Below are positions 12,037 through 22,165 of a stretch of 64,000 bases of DNA, piece by piece; within the stretch, counting starts at the first letter, position 1, and each line of letters starts with the position of its first letter. The notes below the pieces were generated by a model. That model made no database searches, had not been told where the DNA came from, and saw only the letters and a program-made list of their open reading frames with translations. The translations under genes and the position numbers were made by a program. The DNA comes from UBA1660 sp964462035 (GTDB lineage Bacteria; Myxococcota_A; Polyangia; Polyangiales; Houyiibacteriaceae), in assembly GCA_964462035.1 (NCBI GenBank), contig CAYXAP010000021.1:1-64000 (forward strand), written 5' to 3'.

Positions 12037-13122
12037 CTACGCGGCTGCGTTGCGCGTGCTCAGCCGTGCACGTGTCCAGGTGCGCAGCCGGTCGCGCAGG
12101 ACCAGGGCGAGCACGGACAGCGCGATCAGGAACAGGACGGCCACGGTGGCGCGGCCCATGTCGAGGCCGTGGCGGAGGTCGCCGGCGAGTCGGCCGTAAC
12201 AGAAGGGGATGTGGATGGCATAGAGGAAGAGCGAGCCCTGGCCGATGCGGACGGCCCAGCGGAGCGGCGCGCCCGAGAGCCGGTCGCCGATCAGGCCGCC
12301 GAGCGCCAGCACCACCAGCCCGCAACCGCCGAGGTGGAGCACGTTGGTGACGATGCCGAGGCTGGCCCGGCCGGTGCCGGGGCCCAGATCGCGAAGCGGG
12401 GGCGTCCCGACGCGCCCGATGAAGAGCAGGGCCACCGCGACCAGCAGGAGGGCGGCTGCGACCTTCGGCTCCGCGATGCGGGGCCCCACCAGCCGCATGG
12501 CCACCACGCCCAGGCCCAGCCAGGCGAAGAGGGGCACCAGGGGCATCAGCCCGACGCCGGGGACGTCGCTGACCAGGCCGACGACGAAGCGCGCGGGGCC
12601 TTCGGTGTGCTGGGAGAGCGCCGAGAGCCAGGGACAGGCCAGGGTCACGACCAGCCCGACCAGCCCGACCCGGCGAGCGAAGGCGTTGCGATCGACGCGC
12701 CCATCGGCGCCGGGGCGGATGCCCACCCAGGCCGCGAGGGCGATGCTGAGGCCGATCACGTGGAGCACGTCGGCGCGAAGCAACACCGTCCAGCGGAGCC
12801 CGCCGTCGATCAGGGCATACACCAGTGAGAGCAGGTAGCCGTAGCCGAGCACTTTGAGCCCGCGCCGAACCAGACCGCGGCGGAGCTCCCCGACGGACTC
12901 CGAGCGCCGGTGGGCGACGTCGAGCCGGAGGGTGATGGCGGCGCCTGCGAGCACGAGGAACGCCGGGAGCGGGAAGGTCCCGAGCACCCGCGTGAAGGCG
13001 TAGGCGCCGGTCTCCTTGGCCGCGTCGCTGGCCCAGCCGTGGAAGGCATGCCCCTGGAGCATGATCAGCGACGCGAGAGCGCGCGCCACGTCCACGCCGG
13101 TGATCCTCCGGGGCCCCTTCAT
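12037..13122 (-). CDS. Multi-pass acyltransferase, DUF1624/heparan-glucosaminide N-acetyltransferase-like
   Basis: A 361-residue integral inner-membrane protein with about nine to ten hydrophobic segments. The opening RITGVDVARALASLIMLQGH matches the start of the DUF1624/HGSNAT and acyltransferase-3 families. In these a conserved Asp-x-x-Arg motif and a following membrane His (here Q-G-H-A-F-H-G-W) mark the acetyl-transfer site. Such proteins move acyl groups across the membrane onto sugars or peptidoglycan/LPS components. The C-terminus is basic and cytosolic. It is separated from its neighbours by 65 bp and 135 bp gaps, with no glycan gene cluster nearby, so the substrate is unknown. The choice between DUF1624 and acyltransferase-3 is uncertain. 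Confidence 0.7.
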   Translation of the reverse strand: MKGPRRITGVDVARALASLIMLQGHAFHGWASDAAKETGAYAFTRVLGTFPLPAFLVLAGAAITLRLDVAHRRSESVGELRRGLVRRGLKVLGYGYLLSLVYALIDGGLRWTVLLRADVLHVIGLSIALAAWVGIRPGADGRVDRNAFARRVGLVGLVVTLACPWLSALSQHTEGPARFVVGLVSDVPGVGLMPLVPLFAWLGLGVVAMRLVGPRIAEPKVAAALLLVAVALLFIGRVGTPPLRDLGPGTGRASLGIVTNVLHLGGCGLVVLALGGLIGDRLSGAPLRWAVRIGQGSLFLYAIHIPFCYGRLAGDLRHGLDMGRATVAVLFLIALSVLALVLRDRLRTWTRARLSTRNAAA

Positions 13123-13156
13123 GGCGGGATCCTAGCGCGTGATTCGGAACGGTCGA

Positions 13157-13175
13157 AGGGCGCGCTGCGCGCCCT
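13157..13175. other. Perfect 9-bp-arm GC hairpin downstream of the POT gene
   Basis: AGGGCGCGC-T-GCGCGCCCT is a perfect inverted repeat in the 135-bp gap between the acyltransferase start and the transporter stop. It would fold downstream of the minus-strand transporter mRNA and could end transcription or protect the 3' end. No T-tract follows on either strand. Confidence 0.4.
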
Positions 13176-13257
13176 GAGGAGGGCGTGAGGAGGTAAGCCG
13201 AGCGGGTGCCGCAAGTCGCGGTCGTGGCGGTGCTCTCAAACTGATGGCCGCTCTGGC

Positions 13258-14637
<1,380 letters not shown>

Positions 14638-14647
14638 GGGAGGGGCG

Positions 14648-16342
14648 TCAGTCCTGGGTGTAGTCGCGGCGCACGTAGAACTTGGCGCGCACCGCCATCA
14701 AGACCGCGACGATGACCGCGGCCCAGCAGAAGAACCAGAAGAACTCGGCCTGGCCGAACTCGCCGCCGAGCAACTCGGCGAGCCCGTCCTTGGCGGCGGT
14801 CAGGAGCGTCACGAAGAGGTTGCCGAGGGTGATGGTCAGCATGAAGAGACCCATCACCACCGACTTCATCCGCTTCGGCGCCTGCGTGTAGGCGAACTCG
14901 AGCGCGGTGATCGAGACGAGCACCTCGCTGGTGGTCAGGATCAGGTACGCGAGCACCTGCCACCAGATGCTGACGACGCCATCACCCTTCGCGTCGATCT
15001 GCTGCTGGATCAGCGCGGCGATGGCGAAGGACGCGCCGGCCATCGCGAGGCCGATGACCATCCGGCGGAGGGGGGTCCATTCGAAGCCGGCCTTCTTGCT
15101 GAGCCGGTAGACCACGTTCATCACCGGGATGAGCCCCATGACCATCAGCGGGTTCGACGCAGAGACCTGCTCGGGGCGCACCTCGATGCCGAACATGTGC
15201 GTGTCCATCGACTGCGCCTGGAGGATCCAGGTCGAGCCGTGCTGGTCGAAGATGGCCCAGAAGATCGGGATGAAGATGAAGATCGTGCAGACCTTGAAGA
15301 CCGCGTACGGGCCCTCGGCGGCGGCGATGCCGTAGCGCTCGATGGCCGGCTTCCAGAAGCGGGACCAGCCGCCTTCCCTCTCGAGCGGGCTGTCCTTCGG
15401 TGCCGGGTCGTCGTGGCCCGGGAGCGGCTCGGCCTTCGAGCCGCCGAGCTTCACGCGGAGGTTGTAGAGGAGGATGGCCAGGAAGCCGTCGTCGGGCTCG
15501 GTCTTCTGTCGCGAGAAGAAGAGCATCAGCCCGAGCGCGAGGCAGCCCGCGCTGATGCCGCCGCGCACCAGCCAGCCCCACTCGGCCGGCGTCAAGAAGA
15601 GGTGCCCGATCGCCATGAACATCACGGCGCCGGCGAAGGTGTCCATCAACCCGAGCTTGCCGCCGGGCTTCGGCGGCACGTGGACGAATTCGTGGCGACC
15701 CAGCCAGAAGAAGAAGGTCGCGATCGCCATCAGGATGCCGGGGATGCCGAAAGCCAGCGACACCCGCCAGAGCTCCTCGCCGTCGCCGCGGATCCAGGGG
15801 ATCAGGAGCGTGGCGAAGAAGGAGCCGAAGTTGATGCTGAAATAGAAGATTTGATAGACGGTCTCGACGCGGAACCAGTTGCCGCGACCGAACTGGTCGC
15901 CGACGTTCGCCGACACGCAGGGCTTGATGCCGCCGGCGCCGAGCGCGATGCAGCCGAGGCCGAGGAAGACCAGGTTGAGGCGCGTGTCCGGGTCGTCCGG
16001 GATGTCCGCGACCGCCAGCACGCCGTGGCCGACGCAGTACATCAGCGAGAGCCAGAGGATCGTCTTGTACTTACCCCAGTATCGGTCGGCGAGGATCGCG
16101 CCGATCATCGGGAACGCGTACACGGCGCCGATGAAGAGGTGATAGATGGCGGTCGCCGAGTCGTCGGCCTGCTCTGCCGTCTGGCCGCTCATCGCGTAGA
16201 GCGCGACGAGGTGGACGGTGAGGATCGCCCGCATGCCGTAGAAGCTGAATCGCTCGCAGACCTCGTTGCCGACGATGTAGCGGATGCCCTTCGGCCAGCC
16301 GGTGTTCTCGTGATCCGGCGATGTACGCCAAGCCTTGCTCAT
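14648..16342 (-). CDS. POT/PTR2-family transporter, long form
   Basis: A 564-residue proton-coupled oligopeptide transporter, paralogous to the next gene but about 100 residues longer. It keeps the ExxERF motif (NEVCERFSFYGMRAILTVHL), the ADRYWGKYKTI loop and the PTR2 signature IFYFSINFGSFFATL. A cytosolic insertion of roughly 80 residues in the middle, rich in charged residues (around DDPAPKDSPLEREGG), resembles the longer forms found in Bacteroidota and eukaryotes. The start chosen is the ATG at 16340-16342 (MSKAWRTSPDHEN). The open frame extends 19 codons further but that extension has no family match. First gene of a two-gene operon. Substrate range is inference. Confidence 0.92.
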   Translation of the reverse strand: MSKAWRTSPDHENTGWPKGIRYIVGNEVCERFSFYGMRAILTVHLVALYAMSGQTAEQADDSATAIYHLFIGAVYAFPMIGAILADRYWGKYKTILWLSLMYCVGHGVLAVADIPDDPDTRLNLVFLGLGCIALGAGGIKPCVSANVGDQFGRGNWFRVETVYQIFYFSINFGSFFATLLIPWIRGDGEELWRVSLAFGIPGILMAIATFFFWLGRHEFVHVPPKPGGKLGLMDTFAGAVMFMAIGHLFLTPAEWGWLVRGGISAGCLALGLMLFFSRQKTEPDDGFLAILLYNLRVKLGGSKAEPLPGHDDPAPKDSPLEREGGWSRFWKPAIERYGIAAAEGPYAVFKVCTIFIFIPIFWAIFDQHGSTWILQAQSMDTHMFGIEVRPEQVSASNPLMVMGLIPVMNVVYRLSKKAGFEWTPLRRMVIGLAMAGASFAIAALIQQQIDAKGDGVVSIWWQVLAYLILTTSEVLVSITALEFAYTQAPKRMKSVVMGLFMLTITLGNLFVTLLTAAKDGLAELLGGEFGQAEFFWFFCWAAVIVAVLMAVRAKFYVRRDYTQD

Positions 16343-16429
16343 GGTGCTCCCAACGGGCCCTACGCGAGCCCCACGGGGGGATAGGAAACACCGCCCCAAA
16401 ACACAAGCGCTTGCGCGCGCGGGCGGCTT

Positions 16430-16972
16430 TCACTCGCCGGCGCGAGTCGCCTCGAGCGCGTGCACCATGGCCCCGCGCGTGTCCGCGTCGTTCGGTGCGT
16501 GAAAGAGCATCACAACGAGCCAGGTCGGCCCCAGCGGCCGCGCGAGCGCGAGGCCGCTTCGGGTACCGAGGCCTTCGAGCTCGGCCAGGAAGTCGTGGGC
16601 TTCGGTCGGCTCTCCGAGGAGATCGACGGTCTCGCGGCCCACGAAGCGCACCTCGGCGCCCAGGATTCCGGAGTCGCGGAAAAATCCGCGCACGTCCTCC
16701 TCGAGGGCCGCGGCGCCCTCGGTCTCCTGTGGCAAGGCGGCGATGGACAGGGCGCTGCCCTCGTGGGTCTCGTCGACCAGCAGGCAGCCTTCGGGGCTCG
16801 AGGCGAGCGCCCAGCCTTCCGCGACCGGGATCCGCAGCGGCGCGCTCTCGAGCGCGCAGGGCTGGAGGGTGGTCGGGGGCTCGGGGTCGGGGGTGGTCTC
16901 GGTCTGGGTCGTCGTCGCGCCGCCGCAGCCGGCGAGCGCGATCGCGAGGAGCCAGCGAGCCGCGGAGCTCAA
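16430..16972 (-). CDS. Hypothetical lipoprotein translationally coupled to purL
   Basis: A 180-residue predicted lipoprotein. The signal peptide MSSAARWLLAIALAGCGG carries lipobox LAGC, followed by a Thr/Pro/Glu tether (TTTQTETTPDPEPPTTLQP). The folded part has two conserved-looking cysteines (PCALES, EGCLLVD) that may pair. I know no named family, though the layout resembles short secreted proteins with an N-terminal 'APLRIPVAEGWAL' strand. The start codon is TTG (16970-16972), which overlaps the purL stop as TTGA. The reading frame, the signal peptide and the absence of a nearer ATG support it. This implies cotranslation with purL, although the product is exported. No functional link to purines is known. 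Confidence 0.7.
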   Translation of the reverse strand: MSSAARWLLAIALAGCGGATTTQTETTPDPEPPTTLQPCALESAPLRIPVAEGWALASSPEGCLLVDETHEGSALSIAALPQETEGAAALEEDVRGFFRDSGILGAEVRFVGRETVDLLGEPTEAHDFLAELEGLGTRSGLALARPLGPTWLVVMLFHAPNDADTRGAMVHALEATRAGE

Positions 16973-19275
16973 TCCGCGCCCACGATCTCGTCGAGCGCCG
17001 TTCGATGCGCCTCGGCGAGCTCGGCGACCGAGACCTCGAGGAGGCCGTCGACCGTCAGGCGGTCGCCGCCGACGACGCCGAGCCCGGTGAAGGGTACGCC
17101 GTGCTCACCGCAGATGCGCTCGACCTCGGCGCGGGCGTCTGGCTCGAAGCTCACGACGATGCGCGACGGCTCCTCACCGAAGAGGCGCGCGTCCGCCGGG
17201 GTCATGCCGTCGGGGAGCTTCACGGTGGCGCCGACGCCCCCGGTGATGCAGCTCTCGGCGAGCGCGACACCGAGACCGCCCTCGCTCAGATCGTGGGCGC
17301 TGCGCAGGAGCTTGGCCTTCGCCAGCGTACGCATCGCGTCCTGGAGCTTTCGCTCCGCCGCGAGATCGATCTCCTGCGCCTCACCGGAGACGTGGCCGTT
17401 GAGCTGCATGAGCAGCTCGGAGCCACCGAGCCGGCCCTCGCCGAGGGTGCCGAGCTGGGCGATCACGTCGCCTTCTTCGCCGAAGGCCATCGTCAGGCGG
17501 TGGTCCGGCGACTCGAGCAGGCCCACCAGCGCGACCGAGGGTGTCGGGAGGATCGGCTTGCCGTCGGTCTCGTTGTAGAGGCTCACGTTGCCGGAAACGA
17601 CTGGCACGTCGAGCGCGGAGCACGCCGCCGCGAGCCCGTCGATCGCGCGGGCGAAGCGCCACATGGTCTCGGGCTTCTCGGGGTTGCCGAAGTTCAGGCA
17701 GTCGGTGGTGCCGAGCGGCTTGGCGCCGACGCAGACCAGGTTCCGAGCGCACTCGGCGACGGCCATGGCCGCACCATGGAAGGGGTCGAGGAGCACGTGG
17801 CGACCGTTGCAGTCGACGGCGATTGCCAGGAACTTCTCGATGGTCTTCTCGCCGTCCTCGCAGAACGCGCGGATGACGGCGGCGTCGCCCTGACCGGGGC
17901 CGACGACGGTTCCGTCGCGGACCACGTGGTCGTACTGCCGGTAGATCCACCGGCGGCTGCCGACGTTCGGCGAGCCGACGATCTGCACGAGCATCTTCCC
18001 CGGGTCGTCGGTGATGTGCTGGGTCGTGCCGACGGCGGTCATGCGGCCGGTGGCGAGCGTCCGCGGGTCCGGCTCCTTCTGAGGCCGGTCGTACTTCGGC
18101 GCCTCGTCGGCGAGCAGCGGGATCGGCAGATCGACGACGACCTGCGGGTCCTTCGCGGTGGGCTCGTCGTCGAGAGGGTCGTGCCCCGGGGTGGCCTTGC
18201 AGACGAAGCGACCGGTGTCGGTCACGCGGCCGACGATGGCGACCTCGAGGTCCCATTTCTCGCAGGCGTCGATGACCTCCTGCTCGCGGCCCTCCTTGGC
18301 GACGAGGAGCATGCGCTCCTGCGACTCGCTCAGGAGCATCTCGTAGGGCGTGAGCGCCTTGGTGCGCCGAGGAATGGCGTCGAGGTCGAGCTCGATGCCG
18401 TTGCCGGCGCGGGCGGCCATCTCGACCGAGCTCGAGGTGAGCCCGGCGGCGCCCATGTCCTGGATGCCCTCGAGGCAATCCTTGGCGAAGATCTCGAGGC
18501 AGCACTCGAGCAGGAGCTTCTCCATGAAGGGGTCGCCGACCTGCACGGTCGGGAGCTTCTGCTCGGTCTCGCCCTCGAAGCTCGCGCTCGCCATCGTGGC
18601 GCCGTGGATGCCGTCGCGACCGGTGCGGGCGCCGACGTACATCACTGCGTTGCCGAGGCCGCTGGCCGTGCCGAAGAAGAGTCCGTCGCTCTTGGCGATG
18701 CCGACCGTGAAGGCGTTGACGAGGATGTTCCCGTCGTAGCTCGCGTCGAACTGAACCTCGCCGCCGACGGTGGGCACGCCGATGCAGTTGCCGTAGCCGC
18801 CGATGCCGGCGACGACGCCAGTCACCAGCTCGCGGGTGCGCGGGTGGTTCGGGCGGCCGAAGCGGAGGCTGTTGAGGTTCGCGATCGGGCGCGCGCCCAT
18901 CGTGAAGACGTCGCGGAGGATGCCGCCCACGCCGGTCGCCGCGCCCTGGTAGGGCTCGATGAAGCTCGGGTGGTTGTGCGACTCCATCTTGAAGACCGCG
19001 CAGAAGCCGTCGCCGATGTCGACCGCGCCGGCGTTCTCGCCGGGGCCCTGCACGACCTGCGGGCCTTCGGTCGGCAGGCGCGCGAGGTGCACCCGCGACG
19101 ACTTGTAGGAGCAGTGCTCCGACCACATGACGCTGATGACACCGAGCTCGGCGTAGGTCGGGGTGCGGCCCAGCACCTCGAGGGCGTGGGCGTATTCTTC
19201 GGGCTTCAGACCGAACTCGATCGCCAGCGCCTCGTTGGCGGGGGGATCGTTCGGAAGGCCGATGGGCTCGCTCAT
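16969..19275 (-). CDS. purL: Phosphoribosylformylglycinamidine synthase subunit PurL
   Basis: A 768-residue small-type FGAM synthase catalytic subunit. With PurQ (and normally PurS) it converts FGAR, ATP and glutamine-derived ammonia to FGAM in the fourth step of de novo purine synthesis. Recognisable segments are MWSEHCSYKSSR (ATP site), VVQGPGENAGAVDIGDG, KMESHNHPSFIEPYQGAATG (catalytic His) and IQDMGAAGLTSSSVEMA, with two tandem AIRS-type halves. The ATG at 19273-19275 (MSEPIGLPNDPP) is chosen because it overlaps the purQ stop as ATGA. A longer open frame upstream is only antisense-style extension inside purQ. It is followed by the TTGA-coupled lipoprotein. No purS is visible in the window. 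Confidence 0.97.
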   Translation of the reverse strand: MSEPIGLPNDPPANEALAIEFGLKPEEYAHALEVLGRTPTYAELGVISVMWSEHCSYKSSRVHLARLPTEGPQVVQGPGENAGAVDIGDGFCAVFKMESHNHPSFIEPYQGAATGVGGILRDVFTMGARPIANLNSLRFGRPNHPRTRELVTGVVAGIGGYGNCIGVPTVGGEVQFDASYDGNILVNAFTVGIAKSDGLFFGTASGLGNAVMYVGARTGRDGIHGATMASASFEGETEQKLPTVQVGDPFMEKLLLECCLEIFAKDCLEGIQDMGAAGLTSSSVEMAARAGNGIELDLDAIPRRTKALTPYEMLLSESQERMLLVAKEGREQEVIDACEKWDLEVAIVGRVTDTGRFVCKATPGHDPLDDEPTAKDPQVVVDLPIPLLADEAPKYDRPQKEPDPRTLATGRMTAVGTTQHITDDPGKMLVQIVGSPNVGSRRWIYRQYDHVVRDGTVVGPGQGDAAVIRAFCEDGEKTIEKFLAIAVDCNGRHVLLDPFHGAAMAVAECARNLVCVGAKPLGTTDCLNFGNPEKPETMWRFARAIDGLAAACSALDVPVVSGNVSLYNETDGKPILPTPSVALVGLLESPDHRLTMAFGEEGDVIAQLGTLGEGRLGGSELLMQLNGHVSGEAQEIDLAAERKLQDAMRTLAKAKLLRSAHDLSEGGLGVALAESCITGGVGATVKLPDGMTPADARLFGEEPSRIVVSFEPDARAEVERICGEHGVPFTGLGVVGGDRLTVDGLLEVSVAELAEAHRTALDEIVGAD

Positions 19276-20000
19276 GCCGCTCCCTTTCGCAGGTGGGCGC
19301 CGAGGCTCTCGAAGAGGCCCAGGCCGTCGGCGGAGCCGAGGATCGACTCCGAGGCTCGCTCCGGGTGAGGCATCATGCCGAGCACGTTGCCGCGCTCGTC
19401 GTAGATGCCGGCGATGTCGGCGATGGAGCCGTTGGGGTTGATGGGTAGGCCGTCGGCGCCGCGCTCCGTGGCGGCCTCGGGCAGGCGACCATCCGGGTGG
19501 CAGTAGCGGAAAGCGATGCGGCCGTTCTTCTCGAGGGTCTCGAGGGTCTCGGCGTCGCAGTGGAAGCGGCCGTCGGCGTGGGCGATCGGGACTCGCAGGA
19601 CGGTCCCTTCCTCGAGCGTGTCGGTGAAGGGCCCGCGGCCCTCGACGCGGAGGTGCACGTCGCGGCACTCGAAGCGCAGGTGAGCGTTCCGGGTCAGCGC
19701 GCCGGGGAGGAGGCCGATCTCGGCGAGGATCTGGAAGCCATTGCAGATTCCCAGGATCGGGCCCCCCCGTTCGGCGAAGCGCTTGAGCGCCGGGACGATC
19801 GGCGAGTAGCCCGCGATCGACCCTGGCCGGAGGTAGTCCCCGAACGAGAAGCCACCAGGCACGATGACCGCGTCGGTCTCGCCGAGCTCCGATTCCTTGT
19901 GGAACACGTACCGCGCGTCGGCTCTTGCGACGTCTCTCGCGGCGTGAAGTGCGTCCCAGTCCGCATTCGAACCGGGAAATTGGATGACCGCGACCCGCAT
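19272..20000 (-). CDS. purQ: Phosphoribosylformylglycinamidine synthase subunit PurQ
   Basis: A 242-residue class I glutamine amidotransferase that supplies ammonia to PurL. MRVAVIQFPGSNAD is the typical PurQ start. The oxyanion/Cys elbow GICNGFQIL gives the nucleophile Cys86, and MMPHPERA supplies His and Glu of the triad near residue 220. The ATG at 19998-20000 is preceded by AGGA at good spacing, supporting it over the longer open frame. The stop overlaps purL's start by 4 nt, so the pair is translationally coupled. The upstream neighbour is an unrelated hypothetical gene where PurS often sits. Confidence 0.97.
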   Translation of the reverse strand: MRVAVIQFPGSNADWDALHAARDVARADARYVFHKESELGETDAVIVPGGFSFGDYLRPGSIAGYSPIVPALKRFAERGGPILGICNGFQILAEIGLLPGALTRNAHLRFECRDVHLRVEGRGPFTDTLEEGTVLRVPIAHADGRFHCDAETLETLEKNGRIAFRYCHPDGRLPEAATERGADGLPINPNGSIADIAGIYDERGNVLGMMPHPERASESILGSADGLGLFESLGAHLRKGAA

Positions 20001-20056
20001 CGCGGCTGTCCTAGCACAAGCCTGCCGTGCAGGGCAGGGCGGTGTGAGGGGCCGCG

Positions 20057-20473
20057 CTACTCGTTGCCGTCGTCGTCGGGCGTGCGCTCCGACTGAGGCG
20101 CTGGCGGCTGGCTCGGCGTGCTCCGGACGGCTCCGAGCTGGAAGACCTGGCCGGGCTTGTCGTCGAGGATTCCCGCATCGGGGGCCCGCAGCTCCATCAC
20201 GATCACGATCGTGTCCGCCGCGAGGTGCAGGGTGCCGGTTCCGTTGCGGAACTCCCCATGGCGGCCGACGACCACGGGCATCAGGCGGCCGTTGTCCTCG
20301 TCGAGCCAGTAGGCCGATCGCAGGGTCAGCGCCCCGGCGAGCTCGCCATGGACCCAAGCGTCGAGCTCGTCACGGCTGGTGAGGCCGCGGTAGCTGAACA
20401 CCGCGCCCACCCCTTTGTGGGTCTCGACGACGACCCAGACGCCGTCCTCGCTGCTTACGGTCTCTTCGGCCAC
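20057..20473 (-). CDS. Hypothetical protein upstream of purQL
   Basis: A 138-residue cytosolic protein of unknown family. It is acidic, with a compact alpha/beta body (WVVVETHKGVGAVFSYRGL; AGALTLRSAYWLDEDNGRL) and a disordered Pro/Ser/Asp-rich tail. It starts with GTG (20471-20473), as no ATG is available. It does not resemble PurS, which is about 80 residues with a different pattern, though it takes the position upstream of purQ with a 56-bp gap. It may be the first gene of the pur transcript. Confidence 0.6.
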   Translation of the reverse strand: MAEETVSSEDGVWVVVETHKGVGAVFSYRGLTSRDELDAWVHGELAGALTLRSAYWLDEDNGRLMPVVVGRHGEFRNGTGTLHLAADTIVIVMELRAPDAGILDDKPGQVFQLGAVRSTPSQPPAPQSERTPDDDGNE

Positions 20474-20525
20474 CTCGGGCTTCTATCACGGGTGGGACCC
20501 CAGCGGAGAACGAAGATCGTTCCCG

Positions 20526-20696
20526 CTACTCGTCGGTGCCCCATGCGTAGAGCAGCGCGACTCTCCCGCTTCGTCCCGCATACAGGAGAGAATTCCACCG
20601 TGGATCGATCGCGATCGCCTGGTCGAAGGAGGCGGCGAGCAGACCGCTCGGGATGTGCTCGCGCAGTGGCTCCAAGGCCCTCTCGAAGACATCGAC
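20526..20696 (-). pseudogene. C-terminal remnant of an unidentified gene
   Basis: The last about 57 codons of a minus-strand frame (from VDVFERALEPLREH to the TAG at 20526-20528, ending LLYAWGTDE) look like genuine protein: balanced composition, hydrophobic periodicity and a phrase such as AIDPRWNSLLYAG. Upstream the frame runs straight into the 21-bp tandem repeats (giving RVAVGSPRVAVGSP) and then antisense to the transposase. The 5' part is therefore missing, most likely through insertion of or rearrangement by the repeat/transposase unit. The family is unknown. A purely fortuitous frame remains possible. Confidence 0.4.
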
Positions 20697-20832
20697 CCGG
20701 GGAGATCCGACCGCGACCCGGGGAGATCCGACCGCGACCCGGGGGGATCCGAGCGCGACCCGCGGGGAGATCCGACCGTGGTTGACCTCGCATAGATCCG
20801 ACCGGGAGATCCGACCGGGGTTGACCTCGCAT
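20693..20832. repeat. Left repeat cluster of the RAYT element
   Basis: Units of about 21 bp (CGACCCGGGGAGATCCGACCG) start at 20693, 20714, 20735 and 20756, with small variations. They are followed by two GATCCGACCGGG copies and two GGTTGACCTCGCAT copies (near 20779 and 20819). The composite core GGGGAGATCCGACCG-N-GGTTGAC recurs in opposite orientation right of the transposase. The cluster lies in the 512-bp gap 20474-20985, which otherwise holds only the gene remnant and about 150 bp of unassigned leader. Confidence 0.85.
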
Positions 20833-20985
20833 CGGACTGGGGGTCGACCGAGAGGCCGACTTCCCCAGCATTTCCTGGGGTGGCGGCCGCCACATGAAAG
20901 TGGCGGTTCCGCCGGCGGGTGCGGCAAGAAATCCGGCCCATGCCTTCTGAATCGATTGGCAGGGATCTTGAGGACGTCGCTCGTC

Positions 20986-21906
20986 ATGACCCGACGTCGC
21001 ATCGTCCTTCCGGGGCGGATCACCTGCAACGACAGGCGCACCACCCGGCGGCACTACCTGTTCACGCCCGACGCCGAAGGGCGCATGAAACAGATCTTCT
21101 GGTACTGCCTCTCGGTAGCAGCCCACAAGTACGGTATCCGAGTCCACGTCGCGGTCTTGATGTCGACCCACTTCCACTATGTGGTCACCGATGTCTTCGG
21201 ATTTCTCCCCGACTTTCGGAGGGAGTTCCACCGAATGCTCGCTCAATGCACCAAGGCCTTCAGAGGCTGGCCAGAAGAGGTCCTGAACAAGGCGCCGACC
21301 GGCGAGCACGAGCCGGTGACCGCAGAGGCCCTGGTCACCCAAATGGCCTATGCGATTGCCAACCCATCGGAAGCTGGAGCGGTCCGGTACAGCAAGGACT
21401 GGCCCGGCGCCAAGACTCTGGTCAGCGACATCGGCTCACGCGTCGTGCGCACCCCTCGACCCGACTATCATCTGGACGGGAACAACACGGACTGGCCGGA
21501 CGTCGCCGAGCTTGCGCTGGAGATGCCTGACGAGCTCATCGAGGAGTACGGGAGCGTCGAGGCCGCTCGGGAAGCGATTGCTCGCGAGGTCCATCGACTC
21601 GAGCAGGAGGCCCGACGAAAGCTGGAGGCGGAAGGACGCGCCTTCACCGGAGTGCGGCGGGTCCTCCGGACGGCTCACACCCGACGAGCGACGAGTGTCG
21701 AGCAGTTCGGCGCGCGGAACCCGACGTTCGCCGCCGCCGGAAACCTCGACGCTGCGCGTCGCGCGATTCGTGAACGAAGAGCGTTCAACGCGGCCTACGA
21801 CGAAGCCCTTGCCAAGTGGACGGCGGGTGACCGGTCGGCTGTGTTTCCTGCTGGCACCTGGTGGATGCGTGTTCATCACGGAGTGGTCTGCCGGCCACCA
21901 CCCTGA
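20986..21906 (+). CDS. REP-associated tyrosine transposase (RAYT, Y1/IS200-like HUH)
   Basis: A 306-residue member of the Y1_Tnp superfamily of HUH endonucleases, which cut and join single-stranded DNA at hairpins. The His-hydrophobic-His metal motif is in VLMSTHFHYVVTD (about residue 60). The candidate nucleophile Tyr is in the MAYAIANPSEAG helix (about residue 123), the usual 'Y...NP.rAG' context. A DYHLDGNNTDWPD region and a basic C-terminal extension of about 120 residues follow, longer than IS200 TnpA (about 150) but normal for RAYTs. The ATG at 20986 (MTRRRIVLPG) is chosen; the open frame reaches further back only through repeats. Its base composition is somewhat less GC-rich than its neighbours. 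Confidence 0.82.
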   Translation: MTRRRIVLPGRITCNDRRTTRRHYLFTPDAEGRMKQIFWYCLSVAAHKYGIRVHVAVLMSTHFHYVVTDVFGFLPDFRREFHRMLAQCTKAFRGWPEEVLNKAPTGEHEPVTAEALVTQMAYAIANPSEAGAVRYSKDWPGAKTLVSDIGSRVVRTPRPDYHLDGNNTDWPDVAELALEMPDELIEEYGSVEAAREAIAREVHRLEQEARRKLEAEGRAFTGVRRVLRTAHTRRATSVEQFGARNPTFAAAGNLDAARRAIRERRAFNAAYDEALAKWTAGDRSAVFPAGTWWMRVHHGVVCRPPP

Positions 21907-22124
21907 GACCAGCGAGTCTTCATCTCCCGCGCGCTGATCCCAGGCATCGGCGCGCACACTTGCGTCCGTCGATCGTCTCGGTTGCTCCGGTTTGGGCTCT
22001 CGACCCGCTTGGCGCTCGATTTCGGCCGGTTGGCGCCGACCGGGACGCTCGAGATGGGCTGAATCGAGGACCCAGAGTGGCCTATCGCCGTCCTGCCTAT
22101 CACCCGGAGCTATCGGCGTGTGCC

Positions 22125-22165
22125 GTCAACCTCGGTCGGATCCCCGCGTGTCGGTCGGATCCCCG
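22125..22165. repeat. Right repeats of the RAYT element (inverse orientation)
   Basis: GTCAACCTCGGTCGGATCCC followed by CGCG (22125-22148), then CGGTCGGATCCCCG (22152-22165). These are reverse complements of the left-side core GGGGA(GA)TCCGACCGNGGTTGAC. The 267-bp gap 21907-22173 holds nothing else I can assign. Confidence 0.8.

Noticed and set aside
16321..19368. 1015-residue plus-strand open frame
   Set aside because: It lies antisense to purL and neighbours and has the composition of a GC-rich shadow frame.
20057..20473. Candidate purS upstream of purQ
   Set aside because: The 138-residue product lacks the PurS length and pattern and has a disordered tail.
20693..20832. CRISPR-like direct repeats
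   Set aside because: The units are contiguous without unique spacers and there is no cas gene; the repeats belong with the transposase.
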